Of a DNA stretch of 64,000 bases, positions 1 to 10,760 are shown one piece after another; the stretch's first letter is position 1, and each line of letters opens with the position of its first letter. A program made the position numbers and the translations under genes. The notes beneath the pieces are model-generated. The model did no database searches and was not told where the DNA came from. It saw nothing but the letters and a program-made list of their open reading frames with translations. The DNA lies in NCBI GenBank assembly GCA_958510875.1, contig OY294070.1, positions 13,879,631 to 13,943,630 on the forward strand. Direction: 5' to 3'. Source of the DNA: Endomychus coccineus. Its lineage: Eukaryota; Arthropoda; Insecta; Coleoptera; Endomychidae.

Positions 1-1300
1 AATGTGGTTCCATGTCAACTTTCTATCTAGGGTTACTTTCAGATAGTTAACATTTTCCGTAATTAGTATAGGGTGGAGTTAGATTGTCCAGACTCCTCTT
101 AGTGAAGGACGCTATAAAAGTTGCTCGCTTTCACATCAGCATAGTACGGCGATGTCTAATATTTCTCGCAGCCAGGGGAGGACGTCTTGGAGAGGGGGTA
201 GTTTAAGAGAACATACCTGAAAGTTTCCAGGTTATAGGCAAACAGTTGACCGTTAATAAAAAAAATGTTTGTCTCTTTACCCCTTCGGATTAACTTTCTC
301 TCCGCATGATAGAGATGGAGCAGGGAAATTGTCCTTTGAAACGTCAAATTGATATGGGATACCGTAGAGCGCGCTGGGACCATTCCGTGGCATATCAATT
401 TGGTGTATTCCATGTCTTCGCCGGAACAATAGATAGTCGGATATATTTCACAGATAAATGAAGGAGAACCTCATATGATGTTCTGCCTAGTGCCACAGGA
501 TGCTGTTTAAAGAATGCGTAACAAATTAACAATTAGAATAATTGGAAATACATTTGTCAGCTATAATAAAATTTCGTTTGACGATAACCTGATGGTGAAA
601 CAAAAGCGATGGAAATTATAATAAATTAGTCATAGAAAATGTTTGTGAGTTTATGATGATAATTGATTTCTAGCAACAGTATTAAAATTTCTGTCGTATA
701 TACATAGTAGGAAACGACTAATTAAGAGTTTATTACACGATAAATTTATTAGAATGAATTTAGAGGAGTTAAATAAAGGGTTTTAATTGTTCACAGCAAA
801 TAGTGACAATATATCTGTTAATGAGCACACTGGTATAATTGTCGGATCAATTAATAGATGCATATTCAGGGTATAAATGTATATGTGCTAGAGAAGAACC
901 ATCTCTGTATATTTAATTGAGTATATCCGGCACTTAATACGGTGTGGGGGTATCGTTATTACATTGTTAATTTATTTAAAATTATATATGTTTCCAGTAT
1001 AGAACGTTGACACATGATAGAGACAAGCCTCAATGATTCAATTTACTTCAGACAACACGTTCAATTCTGATGATGCTATTGAAATGAATAACTGACGCTA
1101 GTTTTTTTCATTGATTAACTGACTCACTGTAGTTTCCGATTTTATGCGTAGGGAGTATTTGTGAATAAGCTATATATTATTATTCTTCCATTTCTATGAG
1201 AATCAAATCCTTCTTCTGTTTCCTGTTATACCTATTTATAATTAGGGTATAGTTAGTTATATACAAATTAAATATAAATTCTCGGGAAATAGATACTTTA
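1..1300. other. AT-rich intergenic DNA, no gene seen
   Basis: I see no convincing coding region, RNA gene or mobile-element motif here. Short open frames, such as the one on the minus strand at 156-413, show no recognisable domain and no supporting context. Confidence 0.5.
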
Positions 1301-2304
1301 GTACCGGGATATCAAAAATTATCTTGGTCAAGGGTGGTTGTGGACTCTAAAACGTGTGTCTTACTTTACGTTATCAAAACTTGTGTCAAATTAATTAATT
1401 TGAAGTTTCTAAAAGTGAGAGATTTCGTAATTTTATACGAATGTTATAACACGCAGAAGTCTCTAGCACTTTTAGACTCCGGGATTTTCACGTGGCCTAT
1501 CGAAATTAGAAGGTTCGAATTGTATAAAAACACAATTGCACGAACGCCAGACGTCCTATGTAATTAGCTACGAACGTAATCATTTTGACATATGCCTCGA
1601 GGAGCTGGCTACGCGTCAGTTAGAGTTTATACTTTTTACCTCGATCTTGTTAATTCGGGGCCGTTTTATGCCCCGTGCGACCGGCGCCAGTTGTAATAAA
1701 GTGTTTTCGGCTTTGAGCCGCTAGCTTTCAACCGCTTTTGGGTATATTTTAGTAGCTAGAAAATTCTCTTTGGTACGTCGAACGTTAGACGCGCGTAGCT
1801 GAGACCTGAGAGTACCTGTTTCTATTTTAATTAAATTTTCCTATTTAATCGACATTTTGGGGCCCGACACTATGCTATTTAGTTGGCCCCGTTCTTAAAC
1901 TAACGACATGGAGCGAAAACCACATGCGAAAAGTCCTCGTAAAGACGTTCTATGTTCCGAAGATTTGCACTTTTCTAACTCTCGAGCTATGCGCTCCTCA
2001 CGTGAACGTCATTCGATTTATCGAAAATTAACCAATTTAAAACAGTTTTCGACCCCGTTTGTGGCTATTACGACCTTGTAAAAGGTTCAAAGTTAACATT
2101 TCGTTTTACATTCCACAACCACCCTTGACCAATATAATTTTTAATTTGTAGTTTATTATTGTTTTACAACTGGAATGAATAGATATGAAATTTGTAGGTT
2201 ATTGTCGGTGTGACAGTGACATAATTATTTGAAACGTAAAGTAAGACACACGTTTTAGATTCCACAACCACCCTTGACCAAGATAATTTTTGATGTCCCG
2301 GTAC
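1301..2304. mobile_element. 1.0-kb element with about 80-bp terminal inverted repeats
   Basis: The left end (GTACCGGGATATC...) and right end (...GATGTCCCGGTAC) are reverse complements over roughly 80 bp, including the run TATCTTGGTCAAGGGTGG, with a few mismatches. TTTA flanks both sides (1297-1300 and 2305-2308) and may be the target duplication; TTA, as in PIF/Harbinger, cannot be excluded. A third copy of the inner TIR motif in right-end orientation lies at about 2108-2145. The interior from 1560 to 2050 is less AT-rich than its surroundings and has no coding capacity I recognise. This is probably a non-autonomous DNA transposon; the superfamily is unassigned. Confidence 0.7.
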
Positions 2305-2439
2305 TTTAACAGTATTTTCAGTGGATAAGGGTGATTATTTCGTATTTATAGAATTAAAAACAAGTAATTACTTTACAATCGACTTATTGATTAATTTGCT
2401 CCTGTAAATCAGACGAGACACAACTAACATAAAAAGTAT

Positions 2440-3060
2440 GATACTTTGAATAAAGCTTTCTAACATATATCATATTTCTCCTAATTTCTGTAAGACATCT
2501 TCACTTTTACGATTAAATGAGTAACTTGTTATTATGACGGAAACAAAATTGTTAATAAGTAATTTACTGACAAACAGATAAACACTGTCACAGATGACAC
2601 CCGCCTACTTGAAATAAATATAAGAAACGTAAAAAGTAATACAGTAAAATATTATTTTCGCTATTAAAGACTTACACATAGAAAGCGACTCGACGTATGA
2701 TACATAGTTTGGAAGAGAAAAAATCCATTCCAACTAAGCCCTAGTCAACTATGATTCTGATTGGAAAAAATACAACTTTAGGCAATATTTCGACAACACT
2801 TTATTATACAGAAAAAAGTGCCTCAAGAATGTAGAAGTTATTTTCTTCTCACTACCCCGATATTCATATGTGCCTAAAAGTCGAAAAATCGAACTATTGT
2901 TTATGACTTGAAAACAATAGACGATACCAAATTTTTTGTTTCCGCCAGAGAATTTGTCTTAAAGAAAGAAATCGAGAATGTGACTTTCTTTTTTTGTATC
3001 TCCTATGATTACCGAGTTACCATACACAAACATCGAAATTTGCCCACCCAGTACCTGCTA
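2440..3060 (-). mobile_element. Mariner-like repeat fragment, copy A
   Basis: This segment matches 16120-17100 (copy C) in order and orientation. Shared landmarks are the start of the DUF4817-type transposase on the minus strand (at about 2440-2510, TAAGACATCTT...TTTACGATTAAATGA) and the outer end CATCGAAATTTGCCCACCC near 3030-3050. Only the 5' end of the transposase gene and the subterminal DNA remain. The copy is clearly diverged from copy C by substitutions and small indels, suggesting an old insertion. Confidence 0.6.
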
Positions 3061-3780
3061 AATGACAATTTGGCCTAAACTATCACGATTTTAGTTTATT
3101 TAAAGTTTTAAGAAACAAACTTCAAACGGAGTCTCTAGATTTGCATCTACCAAAAAGTTTTTTTTTAACTGCTTTTCCAAAGCACCAAAATATTTCAAAA
3201 AATAAAGTAATGGCATGTTTTCGATCGAAAATGGTCCAAGTAATCCAAATATCCTACTTACAATTCTAAATTCTGCAACTTTGAGGTCGAAAAAGGTCAA
3301 AAACTGGAAGAAAATTACGTTTACCTGGTGTTTGGCGTAGAATTAATGGTATATTGGAGTTTAAAAACTGTTGGCTGACGTTCGGGAATTGTTTTCTTAT
3401 CCTAAAATTTCCCGCTGAATCCGATTCTGGGGTCATATGTTCCAAAAAAAGACTTGTCAGCGTCCTGACGACAGATTTTTGTACATATCGGTTTTTTGTC
3501 GTTTTGTCATATTTTCGACCTCTAAAATCCATCTAGTCAGAAGAATTCTCATTATATTTCCAATCGGAAATGACTTCTTGGACGTTTATTAATTATAAAA
3601 TGTCGATTTCTGGGGTCAAAAACAAGTTTTTTGACATTTTTCGTTGAAAAAGAACCCAAAAAATTGAAAAAATCAAAAAGAATTTTTTTAAAGGGTATTT
3701 TAATCTCTCTAAAAAACTGCCCCGGCAAGTTCCGCAGACCTCCCCCCCCCCTTGACCGTCTCCTTTAATTTATAATTGCC
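3061..3780. other. Intergenic DNA, no gene seen
   Basis: Mixed AT-rich DNA with overlapping open frames on both strands (3100-3540) that lack any recognisable domain. A 10-base C run lies near 3745. Nothing else is supported. Confidence 0.4.
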
Positions 3781-3782
3781 CA

Positions 3783-3955
3783 TCATCAGATATTAAATTT
3801 TTCAAAAAATATGAATTTTACTCAAGAGTAAAGTACCTTTATATTTCACAATATCGGAAATTGGTCACAACTAAAAAGTACGTTCAAATATGCAGTTGCA
3901 TCCATTTACATTGAAAAATTGGGTTTTGTTATTTTTTACTACTTTCTTTTTCATT
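3783..3955. repeat. Left arm of an inverted repeat bracketing the BEL element
   Basis: Read in reverse complement, this stretch aligns with 8358-8520. Shared landmarks in order are TTTTTCAATGTAAATGGATG, AATATAAAGGTAC and TAATATCTGATGAT. Similarity is roughly three quarters by eye, with small indels. The two arms sit immediately outside the BEL/Pao fragment. Confidence 0.6.
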
Positions 3956-4044
3956 TTGAATGAACATTTTTCTCTTGTGATTATGAAACACATGATAAAT
4001 AATACTAGAAATAAGTAGAAATTAGTTTTTCACTCATTCCACTA

Positions 4045-5292
4045 ATGCCTCGACATATCCACCCTCTCGTTCAATATATAAATCAAAGAGGTAGAGTTGT
4101 AAGTGCCAGGGCTTTGCTTGATAGTGGGAGTCAATCATGTTTTATTACAACAAAATTATTCAATTCTTTGCATTTGAAATCAACAAAGACTAAAATTCCA
4201 ATATCAGGAATTAATGCAGTGAACACGAATATTTATGAATTAACTAAAGCTAAGATCAAGTCTAGAACTTCTAATTTTCAAACGGATTTGAATTTTTTAA
4301 TCATTGATAAAATCACAGACAAATTACCTCAGTTTCATTTAAACATGTCATCACTCGAAATACCAAGTGATATTACTTTGGCTGATCCTGACTTTCATAT
4401 ACCAGGTGATATTGATCTATTAATAGGTGCCTCAGTATTTTATGAACTTTTATTGTATGGACAAATAAAATTAAATGAAATAGGTCCAATTCTGCAGAAT
4501 TCTAAGTTTGGTTGGATTATATCAGGTCCTATAACTTATCATCATGAGTCAACAACAAGTATATGTAATTTTACAAAAACAGATTTACAAGGTCAACTCG
4601 AGAAATTTTGGTTTATTGAAGAAGTTGATACAAAACAAGTAAAATATAGCAAGGAAGAACTAGAAGTCGAGAATCATTTTATAGAAAATATTAATAAGGA
4701 TGAGTCAGGCAGATTTATCGTAAGATTGCCAGTAATGGAGAATTACATTTCATTAACAGATAATTTATTCGAAGCAATCAAGAGATTTCATTCTCTTGAA
4801 CGAAGGTTTTCTAAAGATAGGGAACTTTATATAGATTATTCAAATTTCATGCAGGAATATATTGATATGAATCATATGACTGCAGTCAATCACAAAGAGG
4901 TTACTGAAGGTATTATATATTATTTACCTCATCATTGTGTTAAGAAGGAAACTTCGATTACTACTAAATTGCGAGTGGTATTTGATGCTTCTTCCAAGTC
5001 TAAATCGAATCTTTCTTTGAATGACGTTCTTAAAAAAGGACCATGTATCCAAGATGACATATTTTCTATATTATTGCGTTTTAGAACTCACAATGTAGTA
5101 TTTACTTCAGATATAGCTAAAATGTATCGTCAGGTTCTCGTAGACGAGAAAGAGGAATTTACAACGAATTGTATGGCGTTCAGATCCTTCTCAAGAGTTA
5201 ATCCATTACAAATTAAACACAATAACATACGGCACAACGCCAGCGTCTTTTCTAGCAACACGCTGCCTAAAACAACTTGCATTGGAAAATGA
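4045..5292 (+). pseudogene. pol: BEL/Pao pol, part 1: aspartic protease and N-terminal reverse transcriptase
   Basis: The open frame carries the retropepsin-like active-site motif LLDSGSQS near residues 24-31 (DUF1758 type), then the DGLL/IGASVFYELL-type region, and enters the reverse transcriptase with LRVVFDAS near residues 308-315 and SDIAKMYRQV near 359-368. The start codon given is simply the first ATG after the truncation; upstream gag and most of the protease N-terminus are absent. Reading frame is lost near 5150-5160: the expected RT continuation is in another frame, so the last 40 or so residues of this frame are out-of-frame translation. A one-base indel is the likely cause. Confidence 0.85.
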
Positions 5293-7888
5293 ATATTCGA
5301 AGCCCAAAGCTAGTTTAGCAATCGAACGCGATTTTTACATGGATGATTGGATTGGTGGAGCTTCAGATAGTGAATCAGCATCGAATCTAATTCAAGAAGT
5401 CACGTGTATATTAGCTAATTCAGGTTTTTTACTTAGACAATGGATTTCAAATGATCCGAAAGTACTCGAAAATTTATCATTCAGAGTAAATGATTTACAA
5501 TATAAGATTAAGGACGAGAATCAATCTGATAAAACATTAGACATACATTGGAATGCTTCACAAGATTTTTTCAAATATAAAACAACTATTAACACGAATG
5601 ATGTTCCAACTAAACGTTCCATACTTTCTAGTATTGCACAAATTTTCGACCCCTTGGGACTTATAGGTCCAGTGATATTAACTTCAAAATTGATATTACA
5701 AAATTTATGGCAGATTAAGTGTGATTGGGACGAGCCAATCACAGAAAATATTCATATAAAATGGTTGAAATTCTTCAATAATCTCAGTTCATTAGAGACA
5801 CTCCAAGTACAAAGACAAATAATATTAAAGGACAGTTCATACATTGAGTTACATTGTTTTAGTGACGCTTCACAATCAGCCTACGGTTCTTGTATTTATG
5901 CAAGGTCAATAAATGATTCCGGAAATATATTAGTAAGGCTAATTTGCTCAAAATCACGCGTAGCGCCTCTAAAAACAATCAGTATCCCAAGGCTAGAGTT
6001 GTGTGGAGCTTTATTGTCAGCTAAATTGTCGAAAAGAGTAATTTTATCGTTAAATCTGAATATAGATAAAATAATTTATTGGTGCGATTCTAGCATAACG
6101 CTTGCTTGGATATCTTCTGATCCTAGCCGTTTTAAAACATTCATCTCGAACAGAATTGCACAAATTCAAACAATTACTCAAAACAACGAATGGCGTTACA
6201 TACCCACCTCATATAATCCAGCTGATTATATATCGAGAGGAATTTATCCACATGAAATTGGAAATTTATCGTCATGGTGGCACGGTCCATCCTTTATTAC
6301 TCAAAAACCAGAATATTGGCCATCTAATCTTAATACTAACAACATAGAACTACCTGAAACAAAACAGATTTCTTTAATTTCGAATAATCCATATTATAAG
6401 GATGATATAATAGAACGTTTTTCATCATTTAAAAAATTAACAAAGGTAGTTGCATACTTACTTCGTTTTGGATACAATTCCAGGATTTCATTGATTCATC
6501 GAAGGGTGGGTGAAATTACTGATGATGAATTAGAAACTAGTATACAAACAATAATTAAAATCGTCCAAGAACAAGAGTTTCCCTCTGAAATAAAGGCGTT
6601 GAAAAATTCACTGAATTTACCTAAGGGTTGCAAATTATACAATCTTAGTCCGTTTTTGGACAAATGCGGAATATTGCGTGTAGGTGGACGTATAGCTAAG
6701 TCCTCATTAGAGTTCGATTCTAAGCATCCAATGATTATTCCATCTAAGCATAACTTAACTACCATGATCGTTCGACAAGAACATGCTAGAAATTTACATG
6801 CTGGTTGTCAAACTGTGTTGGCAGCTATTCGTTCAAAGTTTTGGCCATTAAATGGTAAACAGGCAGTTAAAAGGGTTTTACGCACATGTGTCATTTGTTT
6901 CCGTGTAAAACCACGTCACCTCAATCAAGTAATGGGACAATTACCTTCATCACGAGTTACTCCATCACGACCATTTTCTGTGTGTGGTATAGATTTTGCG
7001 GGACCTTATCTTGTAAAGGACAGTAAATTCAGAAACAGAAAGATGATCAAGGCGTATTTATGTGTATTCATATGCTTTTCATCGAAAGCAATTCATTTAG
7101 AGCTTGTTAGTGATCTAGCTACTGATGGTTTTCTCAATGCTTTGAAGCGGTTCGTTTCTCGCAGAGGTATTCCTCGTCATATACATTCTGACAATGGAAC
7201 TAATTTTGTTGGTGCAGACCGATACTTGAAAGAATTTTTAGAACTCACCAAGGATACTAAATTTCAAGGTTATTTATACGATTCTAAGATCAAGTGGCAT
7301 TTTATTCCGCCGCGTACACCTCATTTCGGGGGGTTATGGGAAAGTGCTGTACGTTCTACGAAATTTCACATAAAACGTGTTATTAATAATGTATCTCTAA
7401 CGTTTGAAGAGTTTTATACTTTCCTAGCGCAGATAGAATGTATTTTAAATTCCCGTCCCATTTACCCACTCACAGAAGATCCAGAAGACACAGAACCGTT
7501 GACACCAGGTCATTTTCTCATCGGCACATCTTTGAATGCTTTACCTGAAGCTGAAGTACAAGATGATAGAAGTACTCATGTCTCCAGATACAAATCCTTA
7601 TGTTTATTGATACAAAAATTTTGGCAGAAATGGTCAAGAGTCTATCTTCATACACTACAACAACGAACGAAGTGGCAATATACTAACGTACCTGAACAAT
7701 TAATAGGCTCATTAGTCGTATTGCACGAAGACAATCTACCACCTATATCTTGGACACTAGGTCGTATCATTAATATTCATCCTGGAACCGACGGCGCTGT
7801 ACGTGTGGTATCAGTCAAAACAAAGAATGGTGTTGTCAAGCGGTCAATAGTTAAAATTAGTGTACTTCCCACTGATGAAGAATGTTGA
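5282..7888 (+). pseudogene. pol: BEL/Pao pol, part 2: RT palm, RNase H, integrase, DUF5641
   Basis: This long frame (868 codons) contains the RT catalytic motif YMDDW at residues 19-23, an RNase H-like region with FSDASQSAYGS near 194-204, the H2C2 zinc-binding domain near 500-540 (His pair, then CVIC), and the integrase core with catalytic Asp in GIDFAGPY (about 570), Asp in HSDNGTNF (about 635) and Glu in GGLWESAVR (about 685). A DUF5641-like domain ends the protein near 805-865. These belong to BEL/Pao elements. The region has no stop or frameshift, so this part is well preserved, but it lacks its own start because the true frame joins part 1 near 5150-5160. Confidence 0.92.
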
Positions 7889-8000
7889 ACTTTAATTACT
7901 GCATTCACATACTTTTAAATTGTTATTTCTTTTGTCACATAATTTCTTTTATATGTATTATTTTTTTTATTGAAAGTCAGTACTTTCAAGGTGGGGAGCA

Positions 8001-8340
8001 TGTTGTGGCTTCGATGATTTGGATGGAGTTCTGTGTTACATATTCTATGCTACATAACTATGTAGAGAAAGCGGGTCGGCTCTGGAAGAGTGACGCTTGT
8101 CTAATTTTAAAAGTTTGTTAAAAAATATAATTCAACAACGTTTGTTTTTTGTTGCATTGAGCAATATAAACTATTATAATATACTATTAATGTTATATTC
8201 AATATAATACAAATCAAATCGAACAAGATTGTGTTTGATTATACTTTAGAAGATACAGTCCACTTAACTAAGCGACACAAGACTTTACATCATTTGTATG
8301 TCAGTGAATCCTAGATTAAATGTGACTACAGTTAAATTTG
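8001..8340 (+). repeat. Probable BEL/Pao 3' LTR
   Basis: It begins TGTTGTGG directly after a purine-rich tract and about 110 bp past the pol stop. I see no second copy upstream of pol, consistent with 5' truncation. The right end is approximate because no partner LTR exists for comparison. Confidence 0.5.
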
Positions 8341-8357
8341 CATTGATATTGTAGACA

Positions 8358-8530
8358 GAAAAGAAAAAATAATTTTTTCAATGTGAATGGATGTATATTT
8401 TTAGTTTTCTTCATAACAATTTTCCGTATTATCAAATATAAAGGTACACTATTTTCGAGTAAAATTTTTGACAAATCGCGTATACGACTGAAAAAATGTA
8501 ATATCTGATGATTGCATTCTAAATTTTAGA
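8358..8530. repeat. Right arm of the inverted repeat bracketing the BEL element
   Basis: Reverse complement of the arm at 3783-3955, with the shared landmarks AATATAAAGGTAC and TAATATCTGATGAT. Confidence 0.6.
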
Positions 8531-8739
8531 AAATGCAGAACTTCTTATGAAGAATAACTTTTTTCCTAAGATTAATAATAAAAAAGTTTCCCATATGGTT
8601 CCAACTTAGTGAGATATATTGTATAAGAAATCAGCTACAGATTCAATCTTTTGCAACCAGTTTACATTGAGCCAGAAAGGGCGTTATTCATCATCCTAAC
8701 AGCTGCTAAGAATCATGTCAGAAATAAGACATTCATAGA

Positions 8740-8985
8740 AAATATCGAAATTGCACCTTTTTTAAAATTTTCTCGACGCCACTGGATCATACAGAAAAAA
8801 GTGCCTCATTCACATGTATCTAAAACTCAAAAATAAGAGTCGATAGCAAATATTTGTTTACACCAGTGAATCTTAAAAAAAGAGATCGAGAAAGTGACTT
8901 TCATTCTTATGTATATCTTATAGTTACAGAGTTACGAACATCGAAATTTGCCCTGCCTGTACATAGAGTAATTAGCTAAATACAA
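8740..8985 (-). mobile_element. Mariner-like repeat fragment, copy B
   Basis: It matches the terminal 350 bp of copies A and C: TTTTCTCGACGCCACTG near 8770-8786, AAAAAGAGATCGAGAAAGTGAC near 8877-8898, and the outer end CATCGAAATTTGCCC at about 8940-8955. Only the terminal part is present and there is no transposase sequence. Confidence 0.55.
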
Positions 8986-9078
8986 TGTAAATTTCGCCTG
9001 AAATTCGGCAGCTTATTTGATAATAATTATTGTGCTAAACGGCTGTAAAATAACCAACGGAATCGCATTAGTACTCCA

Positions 9079-9267
9079 TTAAGAACCGAATTCGAAAGTC
9101 TTAACATCTAAAGAATATCCTACAGTAGATACTCGTAATTTCAATTGTTTAACCGGTGGAACATCAAAGTAGGTGGCGTAGGGGCCCTCCCCGTCAAATA
9201 CACCATTTTGAGTGACTTCTAGTTGCCCTAAAGGAATTATACATTGTAGTAGCCAAAGCTGAACCAC
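9079..9267 (-). pseudogene. Short coding-like fragment of unknown origin
   Basis: The 62-codon minus-strand frame has a balanced, protein-like composition (for example QNGVFDGEGPYATYFDVPP) unusual for random AT-rich DNA. I do not recognise the family. It may be an exon or viral/transposon relic; a chance frame is also possible. Confidence 0.25.
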
Positions 9268-9529
9268 AATACGGCACTTTGTAAAGCAAAACTTAATTTA
9301 ACTAACCCCTGTGGTTAACCTGACCCAGTATCGGAAGGAATACGGTAGGATTGTGAGGTGTCGAACGAACTGGTCCGCCCTACGAACAATTAAATTATTT
9401 ATGCTTTTGGTCAACCGGTACCTATACGGAGCATAATAGAAAACAAACTTAATTACATACGTTTGCCAGTTAAGAACAAGCCTACTGTGCGAATGATGTT
9501 GAATTAGCAGTTGTGAAACATTCAATTTA

Positions 9530-10340
9530 TGAATTATTACTTGAGGCCCTTACGGCATTCGGCGGCGGGTGGAGGAGGCGATGCTGCTGGCTGCCTTGCA
9601 TTTACGTTTCGCGTGCGTTCTGTAAAATTTATATTAGATTTTAGAATTCACTAACCTAACTCGATTTGAACGAATTTGGCTAACCTTTCTCGTTTTGCCA
9701 GTCCTTACTTCAATTATTACTGTTATTATGATTTCTACGTCTAATGTTCGTGGAACTTTCGCCTACGTTGAATTCAAGTGTCCATTTCAACCAAACTGTG
9801 GTAATTTCACATTTCCTCTCTATTCAGAGCAATGACTGTGGAACCTCGAGTCATCCCATATCAAGCGAAGCATTTTTGCTATCAACTTTTTCCCAGTATA
9901 TTGATTTTTATCCATCTGAAGGCTGAAGGATAAAAGATCAGAACGTTCCACTAAATCATTTGAAGAGTTGGGTTTAACTGTTCAATTTTATGAAAAAGTT
10001 GTCAAATAGGAAAAAAGAATGGTATACATAGGACTTTTGGGTCCTTGATGCAACGTTTTTTTTTCAAGAAAAATTCCACCCTTCCTTAGTTATAATCCTT
10101 TTTTTTTGTAAAAGACACTGACCATCCATTTGACTACAACAATACAAAAGTTTAAATATTGAAATGAATAATAATAAACGTTTGATATTAGAAAGTATAC
10201 AAATTAAAAGAAACAATTGTGGTAATGACAAAATAGATTCCAGTCTTTCAAAACTTCACAATAATCTAATTCAAACTTAGACAAATTCTGTTATTGTGAA
10301 GTAACACTTTCTACTGTCATTTGATTCAACCGAAAAGAGA
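9530..10340. other. Intergenic DNA, no gene seen
   Basis: A GC-rich patch lies at 9555-9600, then mixed DNA with no supported feature. Confidence 0.4.
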
Positions 10341-10355
10341 TAACGTATTATCTAG

Positions 10356-10580
10356 AAAAATCTTGGCTTCCGGTTGGATTCCACGTCACAATATCTGGAC
10401 TTGATGCCGACGTTTCGCCAACCATTCAGGTGGCATCTTTAGGGCAGGCTTAAGGCTTGAACTGAAACTGAAACTGAAGTTTCAGCCTGCTCTAGAGATG
10501 CCACCTGTGATGGTTGGCGAAACGTCGGCATCAAGTCGAGATATTGTGACGCGGAATCCATTCGGAAGTCAAGATTTTTC
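10356..10580. repeat. Inverted repeat with two hammerhead-like cores
   Basis: Arms 10356-10450 and 10484-10580 are reverse complements over about 95 bp with a 33-bp spacer. Each arm holds a motif read outward: GATGCC, a CUGA-rich box, GGTTGGC, GAAACGTC, then GGCATC (minus at 10403-10437, plus at 10497-10532). GAAACGUC contains the self-complementary ACGU seen in the hammerheads of the Penelope-like element at 44-48 kb, and GATGCC/GGCATC could form stem I. The CUGAUGA box is degraded in both arms (CUGAAUGG and CUGUGAUGG), so activity is doubtful. It is most likely a PLE-type pseudo-LTR pair without the body. Confidence 0.55.
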
Positions 10581-10760
10581 AAGGTTAGCTATCCGCGGAA
10601 GTATACTATTCAAGACGTATTATCTAACATTTAGTAGCTACAGTTTTGGGGTTAGATTCCATAGAATTATCTTAAACTTGATTAGTTGTTAATAATAGAA
10701 ATGAAATGTGTATCATAGAATAACTAATTCATAAAATAATCATAGATATTTCGAAATGTA

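Larger units (their letters stand above)
4040..8340 (+). mobile_element. BEL/Pao LTR retrotransposon, 5'-truncated
   Basis: The element runs from within the aspartic protease, through reverse transcriptase, RNase H, integrase and the DUF5641-type C-terminal domain, into what looks like a 3' LTR. A purine-rich tract (AAGGTGGGGAGCA) just before TGTTGTGG at 8001 fits a polypurine tract next to an LTR beginning TGT. The LTR end is not certain (about 8290-8340). The gag region and 5' LTR are missing. Inverted-repeat arms at 3783-3955 and 8358-8520 lie just outside, suggesting that a truncated copy sits inside an older foldback-like sequence or was moved with it. Confidence 0.85.

Noticed and set aside
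3740..3755. Poly-C tract as regulatory element
   Set aside because: Simple homopolymer without context.
5330..5350. YMDDW as a sign of a viral polymerase
   Set aside because: The surrounding protease, integrase and DUF5641 domains identify a BEL/Pao retrotransposon.
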